Shown here: piece by piece, positions 17,658 through 27,610 of the stretch | How the letters are laid out: every line of letters begins with the position of its first letter | How positions within the stretch are numbered: position 1 is the stretch's first letter | NCBI GenBank assembly: GCA_019057815.1 | Contig: JAHLWR010000001.1 | Location: forward strand, 240,233-304,232 | Length of the DNA stretch: 64,000 nucleotides | Source of the DNA: Candidatus Heimdallarchaeota archaeon | GTDB lineage: Archaea; Asgardarchaeota; Heimdallarchaeia; Heimdallarchaeales; Heimdallarchaeaceae | Direction: 5' to 3' | Position numbers and translations under genes: made by a program | Notes under the pieces: model-generated | What the model was told of the DNA's origin: nothing | Database searches by the model: none | The model's input: the letters and a program-made list of their open reading frames with translations, nothing else

Positions 17658-19583
17658 ATGTCAATGGTAGAAGTTACTTTGCCTGATGGTAGTAAAATAG
17701 AGATAAAAAAAGGTAAAACGGTCTTAGATGTAGCTGAAAACATAGGACCAGGTTTAGCAAAAGCTGCTATTGCTGGTAGGTTGAATGATGACTTTGTAGA
17801 TTTAACTTGTAAAATCGTAGATAATTGTAATCTTGAGATTATTACACTAAAATCTGATGATGCTTTTCATATCCTCAATCATAGCGCAGCTCATATCATG
17901 GCAAGTGCGGTTGTAAAAATATTCCCAAATGCCCGTCCAACCATCGGACCTGCAGTTGATGAGGGATTTTACTATGATTTTGCAATTGACGAACCCTTTT
18001 CTCAGGAGGATTTAGAGAATATCGAATCTCAGATGAAGGAATTCATAGAAGCTGATACACCCTTTGTAAGGGAGGATATCTCCATTAAAGAAGCGATAGA
18101 ATACTATAAATTAACTGAAGATAACAAATTCAAGGTAGAAATACTTGAAGAAATTGATGATAGTAACTCAATATCATTTTATAGTCATAATAATGGGGAT
18201 TTCAAAGATTTATGCCGAGGACCGCACGTTCCCTCCACAAAGAGAGTGACAACTGTTAAACTACTTAGTGTTTCCTCAGCTTTCTGGAGAGGTGATGCTA
18301 AACGTGAGTCACTTCAACGAATTTATGGGATAGCTTTTCCAACAGAAAAGGATCTTAAGAAGCATCTTAGGATGCTTGAAGAAGCTAAAAAACGCGACCA
18401 TAGAATTCTTGGCCCACAACTTGATCTTTTCGACACTGCAGACGAATGGGGGCCTGGAATGCCTTTAATCTTTCCCAAAGGTCGAGTTATTCTAGAAACT
18501 ATGAGAAACTTTTGGGAAAAAGAACACAAGAAAGCTGGATATGAGATAGTACAAACACCTCACATATTCAAAGAAATAGTATGGCAAACAAGCGGTCATA
18601 CTGAATATTTCATCGAAAATATGTTTCCTGTAGATTTACGAGGAGAACTTTGGTATGTAAAACCAATGAACTGTCCAGGACACATGATGATCTACAACAG
18701 ACGTGCTTATTCATACAAAGAATTACCTGTACGTATTGGAGAAATGGGAACTGTTTATCGATATGAATTATCTGGAGTTTTGCATGGTCTATTTAGAATA
18801 CGTAGTTTTACTCAAGATGATGCACATATATTCATGCTACCTTCCCAACTAGAAGATGAAATTGTCAATGTAATAAACATGGTTAATCATTTCTACAAGA
18901 CTTTTGGGTTTAAGGAATGGGAATATTTCATAAGTACTAAACCTGCAAAAGCTATTGGAACAGAAGAAGGTTGGGAACATGCAACTAATGCACTGATAAA
19001 TGCCATGAAACGTGTTGATATACCTTTTAAAATTAAGAAGGGTGATGGAGCTTTTTATGGTCCTAAAATTGATGTTGATGTCAAAGATGCAATAGGGCGA
19101 AAATGGCAACTATCAACCATTCAAGTTGATTTCAACTTACCTGAAAGATTTGACATTAATTATTTAGGAGAAGACAGTCAAAAGCATAGACCGTATGTTA
19201 TTCATAGAGTAATATATGGTGCAACGGAGAGGTTCTTAGCAATACTAGTCGAACACTATGAAGGTAAAATGCCTGTTTGGTTGAGTCCTATACAAGTTGT
19301 AGTTATTCCAATTACTGACAATCATGTAAATTATGCTAAAAAAGTAGTTGAAGAATTCAGTAAAGCAGAAATTCGCGCAGAAGCAGATACGAGCGGTGAA
19401 AGAATGGAATATAAAATCCGTCAAGCTACTTTAAACAAAATCCCATATATACTAAATGTTGGTGATAAAGAACTTGAATCTAAGACAATAGCAGTGAGAT
19501 CCAGGGGAAATAAAGTAGAATTTGGGGTAAACATTCCAGACTTTATCAATAAAATACTAAAGGAAATTGAAAATTATCAATAA
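17658..19583 (+). CDS. thrS: threonyl-tRNA synthetase, bacterial/eukaryotic architecture
   Basis: A 641-residue class II synthetase that charges tRNA-Thr. Domains in order: TGS (about 1-62), the N2 editing domain with HSAAHIMASAV and CRGPHVP (zinc-like H and C residues that clear Ser-tRNA), the catalytic core with MNCPGHMMIY (zinc cysteine) and motif 2 near FRIRSFTQDDAHIF, then the anticodon-binding domain from about 545. Most archaea instead have a D-Tyr-deacylase-like editing domain, so this layout is unusual for the host. GAGGTG lies about seven bases before the ATG, and a TATA-like TTTTATATG lies near 17517. Confidence 0.95.
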   Translation: MSMVEVTLPDGSKIEIKKGKTVLDVAENIGPGLAKAAIAGRLNDDFVDLTCKIVDNCNLEIITLKSDDAFHILNHSAAHIMASAVVKIFPNARPTIGPAVDEGFYYDFAIDEPFSQEDLENIESQMKEFIEADTPFVREDISIKEAIEYYKLTEDNKFKVEILEEIDDSNSISFYSHNNGDFKDLCRGPHVPSTKRVTTVKLLSVSSAFWRGDAKRESLQRIYGIAFPTEKDLKKHLRMLEEAKKRDHRILGPQLDLFDTADEWGPGMPLIFPKGRVILETMRNFWEKEHKKAGYEIVQTPHIFKEIVWQTSGHTEYFIENMFPVDLRGELWYVKPMNCPGHMMIYNRRAYSYKELPVRIGEMGTVYRYELSGVLHGLFRIRSFTQDDAHIFMLPSQLEDEIVNVINMVNHFYKTFGFKEWEYFISTKPAKAIGTEEGWEHATNALINAMKRVDIPFKIKKGDGAFYGPKIDVDVKDAIGRKWQLSTIQVDFNLPERFDINYLGEDSQKHRPYVIHRVIYGATERFLAILVEHYEGKMPVWLSPIQVVVIPITDNHVNYAKKVVEEFSKAEIRAEADTSGERMEYKIRQATLNKIPYILNVGDKELESKTIAVRSRGNKVEFGVNIPDFINKILKEIENYQ

Positions 19584-19662
19584 CCTTTCTCCATTTTTCT
19601 TTTAACTGATTTTAAAAATTATTAGAAAACAGGATATTATAAATAAAAGAAAAAGAGAGAGA

Positions 19663-20340
19663 TTACTTTTGCATTTTAGCAAACTCTTCTTCAATATGAG
19701 CAATTTTTATACCTAAACTGTCCATAAGCTGGAAACACCAACCTAACCAGACATTAACAAAACCTTTAGCTCCTGCATCAACTACTCCAGCTTCTTTTAA
19801 AACAGGCAATAGATTAGGAGTATTTTCTAACGAAGAAACAGCCTCTTTATATGATTCTATTATCATTTCTGACCAACCTCCGTCCCCATCAACGATTTCT
19901 CGAGCCTTATTAGCGGTATCCTTCATAACTGTTAAAATCGTACCTTCCGCAGGATTTAAAACAGCTTCATAAGCCCATTCAGAGCCAGTTTGAAGAGCTT
20001 TAGCAAATTCTTTAACTGTAACTTCATCATATTCTTCGATTTCAGCGCTAAAACCTTGGAAGAATTGGGAGATAATAACTCCAGAATTTCCTTTAGCTCC
20101 CATAAAACTCCCTTTTGTTAATAATTCTGCAGCTTCACGAACTGAACTGGGTTCAACATCATTAAATTGTTCCACAACAGTACGCATGGTCAAAAACATA
20201 TTAACGCCTGTGTCACCGTCTGGTATAGGGAAGACATTTATAGCGTTTATTTCTTCTTTTGTTTGTTCTAGATTATTTGCAGCAGATATGACCATTTTTT
20301 TCAGTGTTATTCCGTCTAACTTTGAACTGTTTAACATCAT
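19663..20340 (-). CDS. stand-alone DhaL/DAK2 domain protein
   Basis: A 225-residue protein made of one DAK2 (DhaL) domain. INVFPIPDGDTGVNMFLTM is the nucleotide/Mg2+ binding signature, and GAKGNSGVIISQFFQGF and GVVDAGAKGFV follow. In dihydroxyacetone kinases this domain binds ADP/ATP; in FakA it phosphorylates fatty acids and is fused to a DegV-like region, which is absent here. No DhaK or FakB partner is in the window. The ATG at 20340 has GGGTG upstream and is preferred over the GTG at 20349. Confidence 0.85.
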   Translation of the reverse strand: MMLNSSKLDGITLKKMVISAANNLEQTKEEINAINVFPIPDGDTGVNMFLTMRTVVEQFNDVEPSSVREAAELLTKGSFMGAKGNSGVIISQFFQGFSAEIEEYDEVTVKEFAKALQTGSEWAYEAVLNPAEGTILTVMKDTANKAREIVDGDGGWSEMIIESYKEAVSSLENTPNLLPVLKEAGVVDAGAKGFVNVWLGWCFQLMDSLGIKIAHIEEEFAKMQK

Positions 20341-20594
20341 AATTTTCACCCATCTTGTGGGTTAGATACCTTCGCTTTTAACATATTTGATGCCTTATTT
20401 AATATTTACGTGCTTTTCCCGTCATATAATATGGCTTCATATGCTCTTCATGAGAGTGCGTCTATCAAAGATGGTTACAAAGTCTTTATAAAATTATTCA
20501 TATTTCAATATTATACGCGTGGAGAATAGTGTTTTCGTAATTAATGAAAAAAGAAAGATAAATTATGCTTTAAATTATTTAGTCCTTAATTGCA

Positions 20595-23528
20595 CTATTC
20601 TAGAAGTAATGCAGGTTTCATTGGTCTGGCTTTTTGGGCTTTCTTTTGTGGATCATAAATCTCTTTTTCGTCAGCCATATGAATTAGGATTTTAGCTTTG
20701 TTGTATTTATCACTTATGAATTCTGTATATCCTTCTATTGCATTTTTTTGGTTTTTGGTAGATAGTATTTTGATCCGAAAAATTGTTGGATCTTTCAGCA
20801 TTAATTTTGCTTCATTTGCAATTTCCTTCATGTATTTACTTAGTTCATTATTATCTTTAGATGCTGACATTACTTTTCCTATTTGTACTGCTTCTTCCTC
20901 AAATATTTTTTTTGCTAATTCATATAATACATTCTTCCATTCTGCGTTGATGTAAATATGAATCTTCTTTGGCTTAGTTTTAACCAATTTAACTATCTGT
21001 TCAATATCTTCCATTAAATCAGTCATATATTTAGATTGCAGAGCATATAGTAAATCTTCATTAGTAATAACAATATCTGGAATTAGTTTCAACGAAACAT
21101 AGTCTGTATACCCCATTCTCTCATTCAACTCTTCACAGATATGAGGAATTGCTGGTGCCATAATAATGACTATCTTCTCAATAATGTCTCTTAAAACAGC
21201 TTTTTTCTCGGTTTTTGGTAGATGTTCCGCTATTTTATAATATTCATCAATCGCTCTTATATTTGCATAGAATCCATCTAAAATATAGTCTCTTGCATTG
21301 AACTTCTCAATTGCTTCTAGTGCACTTTTTAGGTTGGTTTTTACAGAAGAATGCAATATTTTTGATGGGAATGAGTAGGCAATGTTTTTCTTTCCAGTGG
21401 TATCTGTTACACTTAAAGCATATTCCCAGAATTTCCTCAACCTTTGTTTAGCATAATTCACTTCTGTATCTTTCCATTCTAACACAGTCTCTGGTGTTGC
21501 AACAGATGCTAGATGTAATCTTGTTAGGTCAACACTGTATTTCTCCGGAACAAGGGCTATTGGAATAACATTTCCTTTACTCTTACTCATCGCTTCTCCG
21601 AAACGACTTACCATATCGTTTAATGAGAAAGCAGGTAACCAGTATTTTTCAGGGAATATCGCTACATGGTGAAAGATTGCGAATGATAAATGATTAGAGA
21701 TATGATGAATAGCTGTATGTCTAAGATCATTAGGATACCAATACTCAAATTCTTCTTTCATTTGTTTTATAATATGTTCTGATAATTCTGTTTTCTTACT
21801 TACTTCCTTAATGTCACCTTCATCTAGAAGGATATAATCAAACAGCATAGGTTTCAGTTGATTAGCTTTTATATTGTTCTTTTTTATGTGTTTAACAATT
21901 GTGTAATATGCCATATAAATCACTGAATCACTCAGTGACTCAATTATCCATCCTTCTCCTTTTGTTAATGGAAATTCTGTTCCTAGTCCTCTTCTTCTCA
22001 CACAAGGTCTTTTATCTAACCAATTGAAAGTATTTTCAAAACTTTGTCTATATTTTTCTGGAATGATTGTCATTTTATTTAATGCTTCGAATGCTTTTTT
22101 ATTCCATTCAGCATCTCCATAATTTAGGAAATATTGGTTCTGAATAATTGCTACAATAATTTGACCACCACATCTACAAGAAGCTTTAGCAGATGTCTCA
22201 TAAATAGGTGCTGCTAAATTAATATCAAATAGAACATCTGCGATTCTATCTTTTGCCTCTTCAATTTTTAATCCTTCGAAGTCTCCTGTATTATCCTTCA
22301 TAATCCCAGAGTAATATTCATCCTTGTAAATCGTTTGAGTAGCCTTTTCTAATTTTCCAGTATCTTCTTGCGATTTAACACCCAATTTCTGACATAACTC
22401 TACTGCTGGAAAATCACCATAGTCTTTTACTTTAATCATGGATATAGGATTTATTTGTTTCAGCTTTTCAGAATTTAAAGCATATTTTTCAATTGTTTTT
22501 TCATCTTTCTGCAAATCAACTAAAGCAGTATAATCATAAGGAGCATGCCCAGGAACACTATAAACGATACCAGTAGCATGATCAGTATCAATAAAATTAG
22601 CTGGGTAAACAGGAATTTTACTTTTTGTTATTGGAACTTCAACAATCTTGTCTAAGATTTCTTCACCCTTCAGCTCTCTAATTATGGTGATTTTATGATC
22701 TTGTTCCATTAGCTTCATAGTTGCTTCTTTAGAAATTATCCATGTTTCATCATCGATGGAGATTTCATTATAGAAACCATCAGGATGTATCCAAACATTG
22801 GTTGCTCCGAATATTGTTTCGGGTCGAAGTGTAGCTGCAACTAAAAAGGAGTTATTTTCAAGAATGAATTTAATACCAACAAACTCAGTAACTTCTACTT
22901 TAATCTCATCTCCTGCTTGAATGTCATCTTCACCAACAGCGTTTTTATCGTTTATGCACCATAAAATAGGGTGATTTCCTTTAGTAATAAGGTTTTTATT
23001 GTTTAGCTTGATGTATTGCCATTCAATGAATTTGTTGTATTCTGAATCTCCTGTAGTGAATTGTCTAGTAGTATCAAGTGAATATCCCATTTTTAGAAAA
23101 TCTTGAATTATTTTCTTTGCAAAATAACTAGCAACATTTTCTGGTTTTGTAAAAGAAGAGATTACTTCCTCAATTCTTTTTGTATCCTTTTCATATATTG
23201 AAATGTATTCACGATATTTTTTCCATTCATCTTCATCGTTATTCCGAATTTTCCAGGATACAGCGAGAACTGGAGTACCAGTTATATGAAAACCCATTGG
23301 CCACAAAACATTGTATCCTTGTTGTCTTTTGTATCTGGCAAATATATCACCTAAACCATAAGTTCTACTATGACCTATGTGAAGAGGAGCAGTAGCATAA
23401 GGATAAGACACTGTTAGAAACCATTTTGGTTTGCTCTTATCAATAACACCTACGAAAACATTATCTTCTTGCCATTTCTTTTGCCATTTCTTTTCGATCT
23501 CACGTATTACTTCGAGAAAATTCGTCAT
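20595..23528 (-). CDS. leuS: leucyl-tRNA synthetase, archaeal/eukaryotic type
   Basis: A 977-residue class I synthetase charging tRNA-Leu. YPYATAPLHIGHSRTY gives the HIGH motif near residue 40. The CP1 editing domain shows the threonine-rich AATLRPETIFGATN, and MSKSKGNVIP near residue 650 is the KMSKS loop. The length and the insertion of CP1 before the zinc-knuckle region fit the archaeal form rather than the bacterial one. The C-terminus, about 720-975, is the helical anticodon and extension domain. I use the ATG at 23528; a GTG at 23537 with GGAG upstream is also possible. Confidence 0.95.
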   Translation of the reverse strand: MTNFLEVIREIEKKWQKKWQEDNVFVGVIDKSKPKWFLTVSYPYATAPLHIGHSRTYGLGDIFARYKRQQGYNVLWPMGFHITGTPVLAVSWKIRNNDEDEWKKYREYISIYEKDTKRIEEVISSFTKPENVASYFAKKIIQDFLKMGYSLDTTRQFTTGDSEYNKFIEWQYIKLNNKNLITKGNHPILWCINDKNAVGEDDIQAGDEIKVEVTEFVGIKFILENNSFLVAATLRPETIFGATNVWIHPDGFYNEISIDDETWIISKEATMKLMEQDHKITIIRELKGEEILDKIVEVPITKSKIPVYPANFIDTDHATGIVYSVPGHAPYDYTALVDLQKDEKTIEKYALNSEKLKQINPISMIKVKDYGDFPAVELCQKLGVKSQEDTGKLEKATQTIYKDEYYSGIMKDNTGDFEGLKIEEAKDRIADVLFDINLAAPIYETSAKASCRCGGQIIVAIIQNQYFLNYGDAEWNKKAFEALNKMTIIPEKYRQSFENTFNWLDKRPCVRRRGLGTEFPLTKGEGWIIESLSDSVIYMAYYTIVKHIKKNNIKANQLKPMLFDYILLDEGDIKEVSKKTELSEHIIKQMKEEFEYWYPNDLRHTAIHHISNHLSFAIFHHVAIFPEKYWLPAFSLNDMVSRFGEAMSKSKGNVIPIALVPEKYSVDLTRLHLASVATPETVLEWKDTEVNYAKQRLRKFWEYALSVTDTTGKKNIAYSFPSKILHSSVKTNLKSALEAIEKFNARDYILDGFYANIRAIDEYYKIAEHLPKTEKKAVLRDIIEKIVIIMAPAIPHICEELNERMGYTDYVSLKLIPDIVITNEDLLYALQSKYMTDLMEDIEQIVKLVKTKPKKIHIYINAEWKNVLYELAKKIFEEEAVQIGKVMSASKDNNELSKYMKEIANEAKLMLKDPTIFRIKILSTKNQKNAIEGYTEFISDKYNKAKILIHMADEKEIYDPQKKAQKARPMKPALLLE

Positions 23529-23537
23529 AATAATCAC

Positions 23538-24028
23538 TTTGTTTCTCCTTTTGTCTATAGTTCACTGATGATTCCATACAACGCTTTGAATTGTAGAGCC
23601 AAAACGCTAAATTAAAAGCTTTACTTCCAATCATTAGAATAGATTTTCCTAAGAATAAAATCTGGAAACCACTAAATTTCAAAGGTAGAGCTTCAAATGG
23701 GAAGAACACATTCACCAGTCATTATATTATTCTCCGTGTAGTTTCCTAAAGAATCAAGAATTCTTTACATTTTTAAATTTTATGAAGAAGAAGAAGAAGT
23801 TGGCGTAATTGGGCTGTTTGGTGCTCACACACTAGTAAACAAGCGTATTAGAAATTGTTTTATCATCGTTCACACCTTTTGAAACATAACTTGCATTCTT
23901 GAAGAATGAAATAACAAGAATTTGTTATTTATTTTTATGTTCATTTATTCAGTTTAATGAACTGTCGTTATATCATTGACTTTTTAAGTTGCTAAAAAAC
24001 GACCACATAGGAATATCGAGGTTATATA
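23538..24028. other. 490-base gap between divergent leuS and mrp
   Basis: No gene I can support. The stretch holds both promoters, a short GAA-type simple repeat near 23780-23796 and an inverted repeat. The inverted repeat is GTTCATT at 23939-23945 and AATGAAC at 23956-23962 with a ten-base spacer, about 65 bases before the mrp start. It could be an operator for mrp. A 71-codon leftward frame (23500-23715) overlaps leuS and is probably chance. Confidence 0.5.
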
Positions 24029-24841
24029 ATGCAAGCTAATATCCAAACAGAAGAGGACAAAATAATTGAGGGAATACTAAGCAAGTTTAAGCATAAATTT
24101 GCTGTTTTAAGTGGAAAAGGTGGTACAGGAAAAACTACCATAACAGTAAACATTGCACAAACATTAGCCAATCTAGGTTATAAAGTAGGAGTTTTAGATT
24201 CAGATATAACAGGACCTAATATCCCATTAATGTTTGGGGTTGAGCACGCAACTTTACAATCAAAAGACAATAAAATCCTTCCAATAGAAGTCGGCAATAT
24301 AAAAATCGTTTCAATCGAATTCTTACTTGAGGATAAAAGCAAAGCTATAATTTGGCGAGGTCCTATGAAAATTAAGGCTTTAAAACAGCTTATAAAAGAT
24401 GTTGAATGGGGAGAGTTAGACTTTTTCATAGTAGATTTACCTCCTGGAAGCAGTGACGAACCATTAAGCATAGTACAAACAATAAAAGATCTGGATGGAA
24501 TGGTTATAGTTACCACACCACAAGAAGTATCGCTACTAGATGTTAAGAAATCAATCAACTTTGCTGAAGTTACCAATGTTCCAATTATAGGTATCATAGA
24601 AAACATGAGTGGTTTTAAGTGTCAACACTGTAATGAAATAACATACATCTTCAAAAAAGACGGTGGAAAAAATATTGCTAAAGATCTTTCTCTCGATTTT
24701 CTAGGAGTCATTCCTATAATACCTGAAATCTGTGAGGCTGGCGATATAGGTGAACCCGCTGTAAATACTAATGATGCGACGAAAAATGTATTCCTTGAAA
24801 TAGTTAATAAAATAATTAACAAGACTTCAAATAAGGCTTAA
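24029..24841 (+). CDS. Mrp/NBP35 family iron-sulfur carrier ATPase
   Basis: A 270-residue deviant P-loop ATPase. SGKGGTGKTTITVNIA near residue 32 is the Walker A with the second lysine, DSDITGPNIPLMFG is the Mrp signature, and FIVDLPPGSSDE the switch II region. GFKCQHCNEI near residue 195 supplies the CxxC pair that bridges the Fe-S cluster in a dimer. Mrp proteins assemble and hand over Fe-S clusters in the cytosol. The start has GAGGTT six bases upstream. It is monocistronic; the next gene converges. Confidence 0.9.
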   Translation: MQANIQTEEDKIIEGILSKFKHKFAVLSGKGGTGKTTITVNIAQTLANLGYKVGVLDSDITGPNIPLMFGVEHATLQSKDNKILPIEVGNIKIVSIEFLLEDKSKAIIWRGPMKIKALKQLIKDVEWGELDFFIVDLPPGSSDEPLSIVQTIKDLDGMVIVTTPQEVSLLDVKKSINFAEVTNVPIIGIIENMSGFKCQHCNEITYIFKKDGGKNIAKDLSLDFLGVIPIIPEICEAGDIGEPAVNTNDATKNVFLEIVNKIINKTSNKA

Positions 24842-24868
24842 TCCTTATTTTTCTCATTTTTCTAGAAA

Positions 24869-25387
24869 TCATTCTTTGAACATAGCATTTTCTTGTCTAA
24901 GCATTCGTTTTTTCATCGGGTGGTTACTTTTTCCTGCAAATTTACCTATTTTACCACTAGAAAGAATTACTCTATGACAAGGAACTATTGGCCCAAATCT
25001 GTTTTTCATCATAACATTGCCAACAAAACGAGCGCCATACGGAACGCCAACTCTTTTGGCTAGTTCTCCATAGGAAACAACTTCTCCTGCAGGTACTTTT
25101 AGAAGTTCATTTAAAACATCAATTTCTTTTTCCGTAAATCCACTAAAATCAAAATTAATTTTTGGTAAATCAAAAGATGTGCCATTCACAATATCATTGA
25201 TAGCATCTAAAATTGGATGATCTCTTTCTTCAATTTCCACTTCTTCTTTTGCTATTTTTGATAAATATGCAACAGCTTCTTTTTTGTTTTTGAAAGAATA
25301 AGAAGTATAATATAATTTTTCTTCATTAAGAAGTATACCTGTCCATGAATCCTTATTTTTTGATACAATAATCTTCATCTTATACAC
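24869..25387 (-). CDS. ogt: methylated-DNA-protein-cysteine methyltransferase
   Basis: A 172-residue suicide repair protein that takes the methyl group from O6-methylguanine. GPIVPCHRVILSSGKIGKFAG carries the catalytic cysteine in the PCHRV motif, and VVSYGELAKRVGVPYGARFVGNVMMKNRF upstream is the helix-turn-helix with its arginine finger. The N-terminal 80 residues form the usual non-conserved alpha/beta domain. It converges with mrp and is divergent from the phosphotransferase at 25441. Confidence 0.94.
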   Translation of the reverse strand: MYKMKIIVSKNKDSWTGILLNEEKLYYTSYSFKNKKEAVAYLSKIAKEEVEIEERDHPILDAINDIVNGTSFDLPKINFDFSGFTEKEIDVLNELLKVPAGEVVSYGELAKRVGVPYGARFVGNVMMKNRFGPIVPCHRVILSSGKIGKFAGKSNHPMKKRMLRQENAMFKE

Positions 25388-25440
25388 AACATTTTTCTAT
25401 TATTTCACTATATAAAACTTACATCAGAAAAAGGGTAATA

Positions 25441-26490
25441 GTGAAACAGCTGAAAGAGAAGATGCTCAAATACCTTAAAAAGGCGTGTCCAAACAAAAAA
25501 GATTTACAAATCAACGAATTTTGCAATATTACTACTGGATGGGAGACAGAGATATTTTCGTTTACACTAGTATTTCAGGAAAATGGAAACGAAAAGCAAG
25601 AAGAGTTAATCTTAAGGATGTATTTAGGTAATTTAGCAGAAAATAAAGCTGTGAAAGAATACAAATCTATGAAAAAACTTTTTGAAGCAAAATATCCAGT
25701 TCCTGAACCCTTGTTGGTTGAAAAAGATTCATCTATTCTAGGAAAACCTTTCATGATGATGGAGAAAATTGATGGAGAAAACATGGGAAAAAGGTTTCTT
25801 ATAGCACTTGAAACTAGCGATCAAGAAATAATTGACAACATGATAATACCCAAGTTTTGTGAACTTTTTATTAATCTTCATGATTTGGATTGGGTGTCTA
25901 TTTCTGATGAAAGAATCAAGCATGTATACTCAAATCCATACAGTTTCATAGTAAACCATCTATCCAATTTTGAAAAGAAACTTGATTATTTCAATAAGGG
26001 GGAGCTAAGACCGATTACCAAATGGTTAGCAGATAGAATAATAAATGTTCCTTGTTATAAAATGTCAGTTATACACCAAGATTTTCACCCTCATAACATA
26101 CTAATAACTAAAAACGAAAGATATTATGTTATAGATTGGTCAAGTTGTAGTATTGGAGATTTTAGATTAGATTTGGGGTGGACATTACTACTAACATATG
26201 CTTTCACATCAAAAGAAATTCGAGATAAAATCTTATCGACATATGAAAATCTATCTGGGTGGAAAGTAGAAGAGATTGAATTCTTTGAAGTTTTAGCTAT
26301 TTGTAGAAGATTATTTGACATATCTATCTCATTTAATCAGGGAGCTGAAGAGCTAGGAATGCGTAAACAAGCAGTAGAAAAAATGAAAGAGAGTGGTTTT
26401 CATATAAAGAGGGTTTATTCTTTATTGCAAGAAAAAACTGGTATCTCAATAAAAGAGATAGAAAACCTAATTAGAGAAATATCAGAATAG
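25441..26490 (+). CDS. APH/choline-kinase-like phosphotransferase
   Basis: A 349-residue protein kinase-fold small-molecule phosphotransferase. VIHQDFHPHNILI near residue 216 is the catalytic loop (Brenner H-x-D-x-x-x-x-N form), and VIDWSSCSIGDFRLDLGW is the metal-binding DxD-like motif. The N-lobe (about 10-110) has the hinge region MMEKIDGENMG. Such enzymes phosphorylate aminoglycosides, choline, homoserine or other alcohols; the substrate here is unknown. The start is GTG, 53 bases from the divergent ogt. Confidence 0.8.
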   Translation: MKQLKEKMLKYLKKACPNKKDLQINEFCNITTGWETEIFSFTLVFQENGNEKQEELILRMYLGNLAENKAVKEYKSMKKLFEAKYPVPEPLLVEKDSSILGKPFMMMEKIDGENMGKRFLIALETSDQEIIDNMIIPKFCELFINLHDLDWVSISDERIKHVYSNPYSFIVNHLSNFEKKLDYFNKGELRPITKWLADRIINVPCYKMSVIHQDFHPHNILITKNERYYVIDWSSCSIGDFRLDLGWTLLLTYAFTSKEIRDKILSTYENLSGWKVEEIEFFEVLAICRRLFDISISFNQGAEELGMRKQAVEKMKESGFHIKRVYSLLQEKTGISIKEIENLIREISE

Positions 26491-26646
26491 AAAAACGTTC
26501 TATCTTGATATTTGGCAATTTTTAGTTGCCAAATGAGCATTTTCCATTTTCTGTAAAATCTATTAATCATTATGTAACCTCAAAAAAATCTCGAAAAAAG
26601 ACAATAAAATATAAATAAAAAGTCTACAAAGATAAATGGGATAAAA

Positions 26647-27168
26647 ATGTCAGATAATAGTAAAACTGGTAACTGGACAAAAATCATTAAAGCAGTCAGA
26701 ACACCTATTGCTTATTTCACTCTTTTGGCACTTATTATTGAATCAACCCTTATTGCTTTAGGAAAAGACCATATTGAAGTTGTAATTGGTGGATTGGCGC
26801 TAATAGGTTTACTCATAGTTGTTGTTGGACTTATTTTATGGAAGAAACCTGAAGTCTTCAATCCTAAAACACCGTTTATCATTGGTTTTGATTTTCCTAA
26901 TATTGTAGATCTCAATGTTGATCAATGTACAATGCTAGTTCGTGACAACGTGCAAGAAAATAAATATAAGGGAAGGGCTAATATTACAGACGACTTTGGA
27001 AACTGGGTTCTTTCGTTGAATCATCCAAATTCCCCTTTGACTGTTGATTATTCAGACTCAATTGATATTACACTTGTTGAAATGCCGGATGATAATGGTA
27101 ATATAAAAAAGTGGACAACACGTCCATTTAAAGTCAATAAAATTCTAAAAAAGGTGAAAAAGCTATGA
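26647..27168 (+). CDS. two-TM protein with C-terminal beta-rich domain
   Basis: A 173-residue protein with two closely spaced transmembrane helices (about residues 17-36 and 41-63), separated by only a few residues. A polar, probably beta-sandwich region of 100 residues follows (FDFPNIVDLNVDQC to RPFKVNKIL). Its stop overlaps the start of the YEATS gene by four bases (ATGA), a sign of coupled translation. I do not recognise the C-terminal domain. Two-TM proteins paired with prokaryotic YEATS domains have been predicted to act in effector or immunity systems, but this is family knowledge recalled, not shown here. A TATA-like AATATAAATAA lies near 26608. Confidence 0.7.
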   Translation: MSDNSKTGNWTKIIKAVRTPIAYFTLLALIIESTLIALGKDHIEVVIGGLALIGLLIVVVGLILWKKPEVFNPKTPFIIGFDFPNIVDLNVDQCTMLVRDNVQENKYKGRANITDDFGNWVLSLNHPNSPLTVDYSDSIDITLVEMPDDNGNIKKWTTRPFKVNKILKKVKKL

Positions 27169-27467
27169 ATAAACAAATAGAATTCAAATTTAACAATGAT
27201 GCAAAATCCTTGCCTAACATCTCTAGAGGAAACTACACATGGTATGAATGGACAATTTATATGGACGAAGACGATTCTAAACTGGATTCAGTTGATAAAG
27301 TCGAGTACCACTTACATCCAAGTTTTCCTGATCCGATTCAAGTTGTAACAAACCGTGACACAAAGTTTGCTTTTAGTGCAAGAGGATGGGGAACATTTCG
27401 AATTGATATCGTAATCTACCTCAAAGATGGTACAGAAGCACATGCTCATCACAATCTTAAGTTCTAG
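27165..27467 (+). CDS. stand-alone prokaryotic YEATS-domain protein
   Basis: A 100-residue protein that is essentially one YEATS-type immunoglobulin fold. YTWYEWTIYMDEDD, VEYHLHPSFPDP and FSARGWGTFRIDIVIYLKDG match the conserved strands of YEATS domains, including the H-x-S/T-F-P and the W-G-x-F segment that line the acyl-lysine pocket in eukaryotic readers. Prokaryotic pYEATS domains are linked to membrane-tethered signalling and biological conflict. It overlaps the two-TM gene by four bases, so the two products are likely made together and may bind each other at the membrane. Confidence 0.8.
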   Translation: MNKQIEFKFNNDAKSLPNISRGNYTWYEWTIYMDEDDSKLDSVDKVEYHLHPSFPDPIQVVTNRDTKFAFSARGWGTFRIDIVIYLKDGTEAHAHHNLKF

Positions 27468-27610
27468 ATAGCTTAAGAAAACAAATACTATTTCACCGCT
27501 AATAGAATCGGAAAATTGGCAGAAAAATCACTAAAGAATATATTACTAGGAAATTACAGACATTAATAGCAAGGAAAGCACTACTTCTCACATAAGGATA
27601 TAGATAAACT

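Noticed and set aside
23500..23715. 71-codon leftward frame upstream of leuS
   Set aside because: It overlaps the LeuRS start in another frame and has no family features; a small one-helix protein cannot be wholly excluded.
23780..23796. GAA-type simple repeat as a functional element
   Set aside because: Only about five units and no nearby gene feature; likely slippage.
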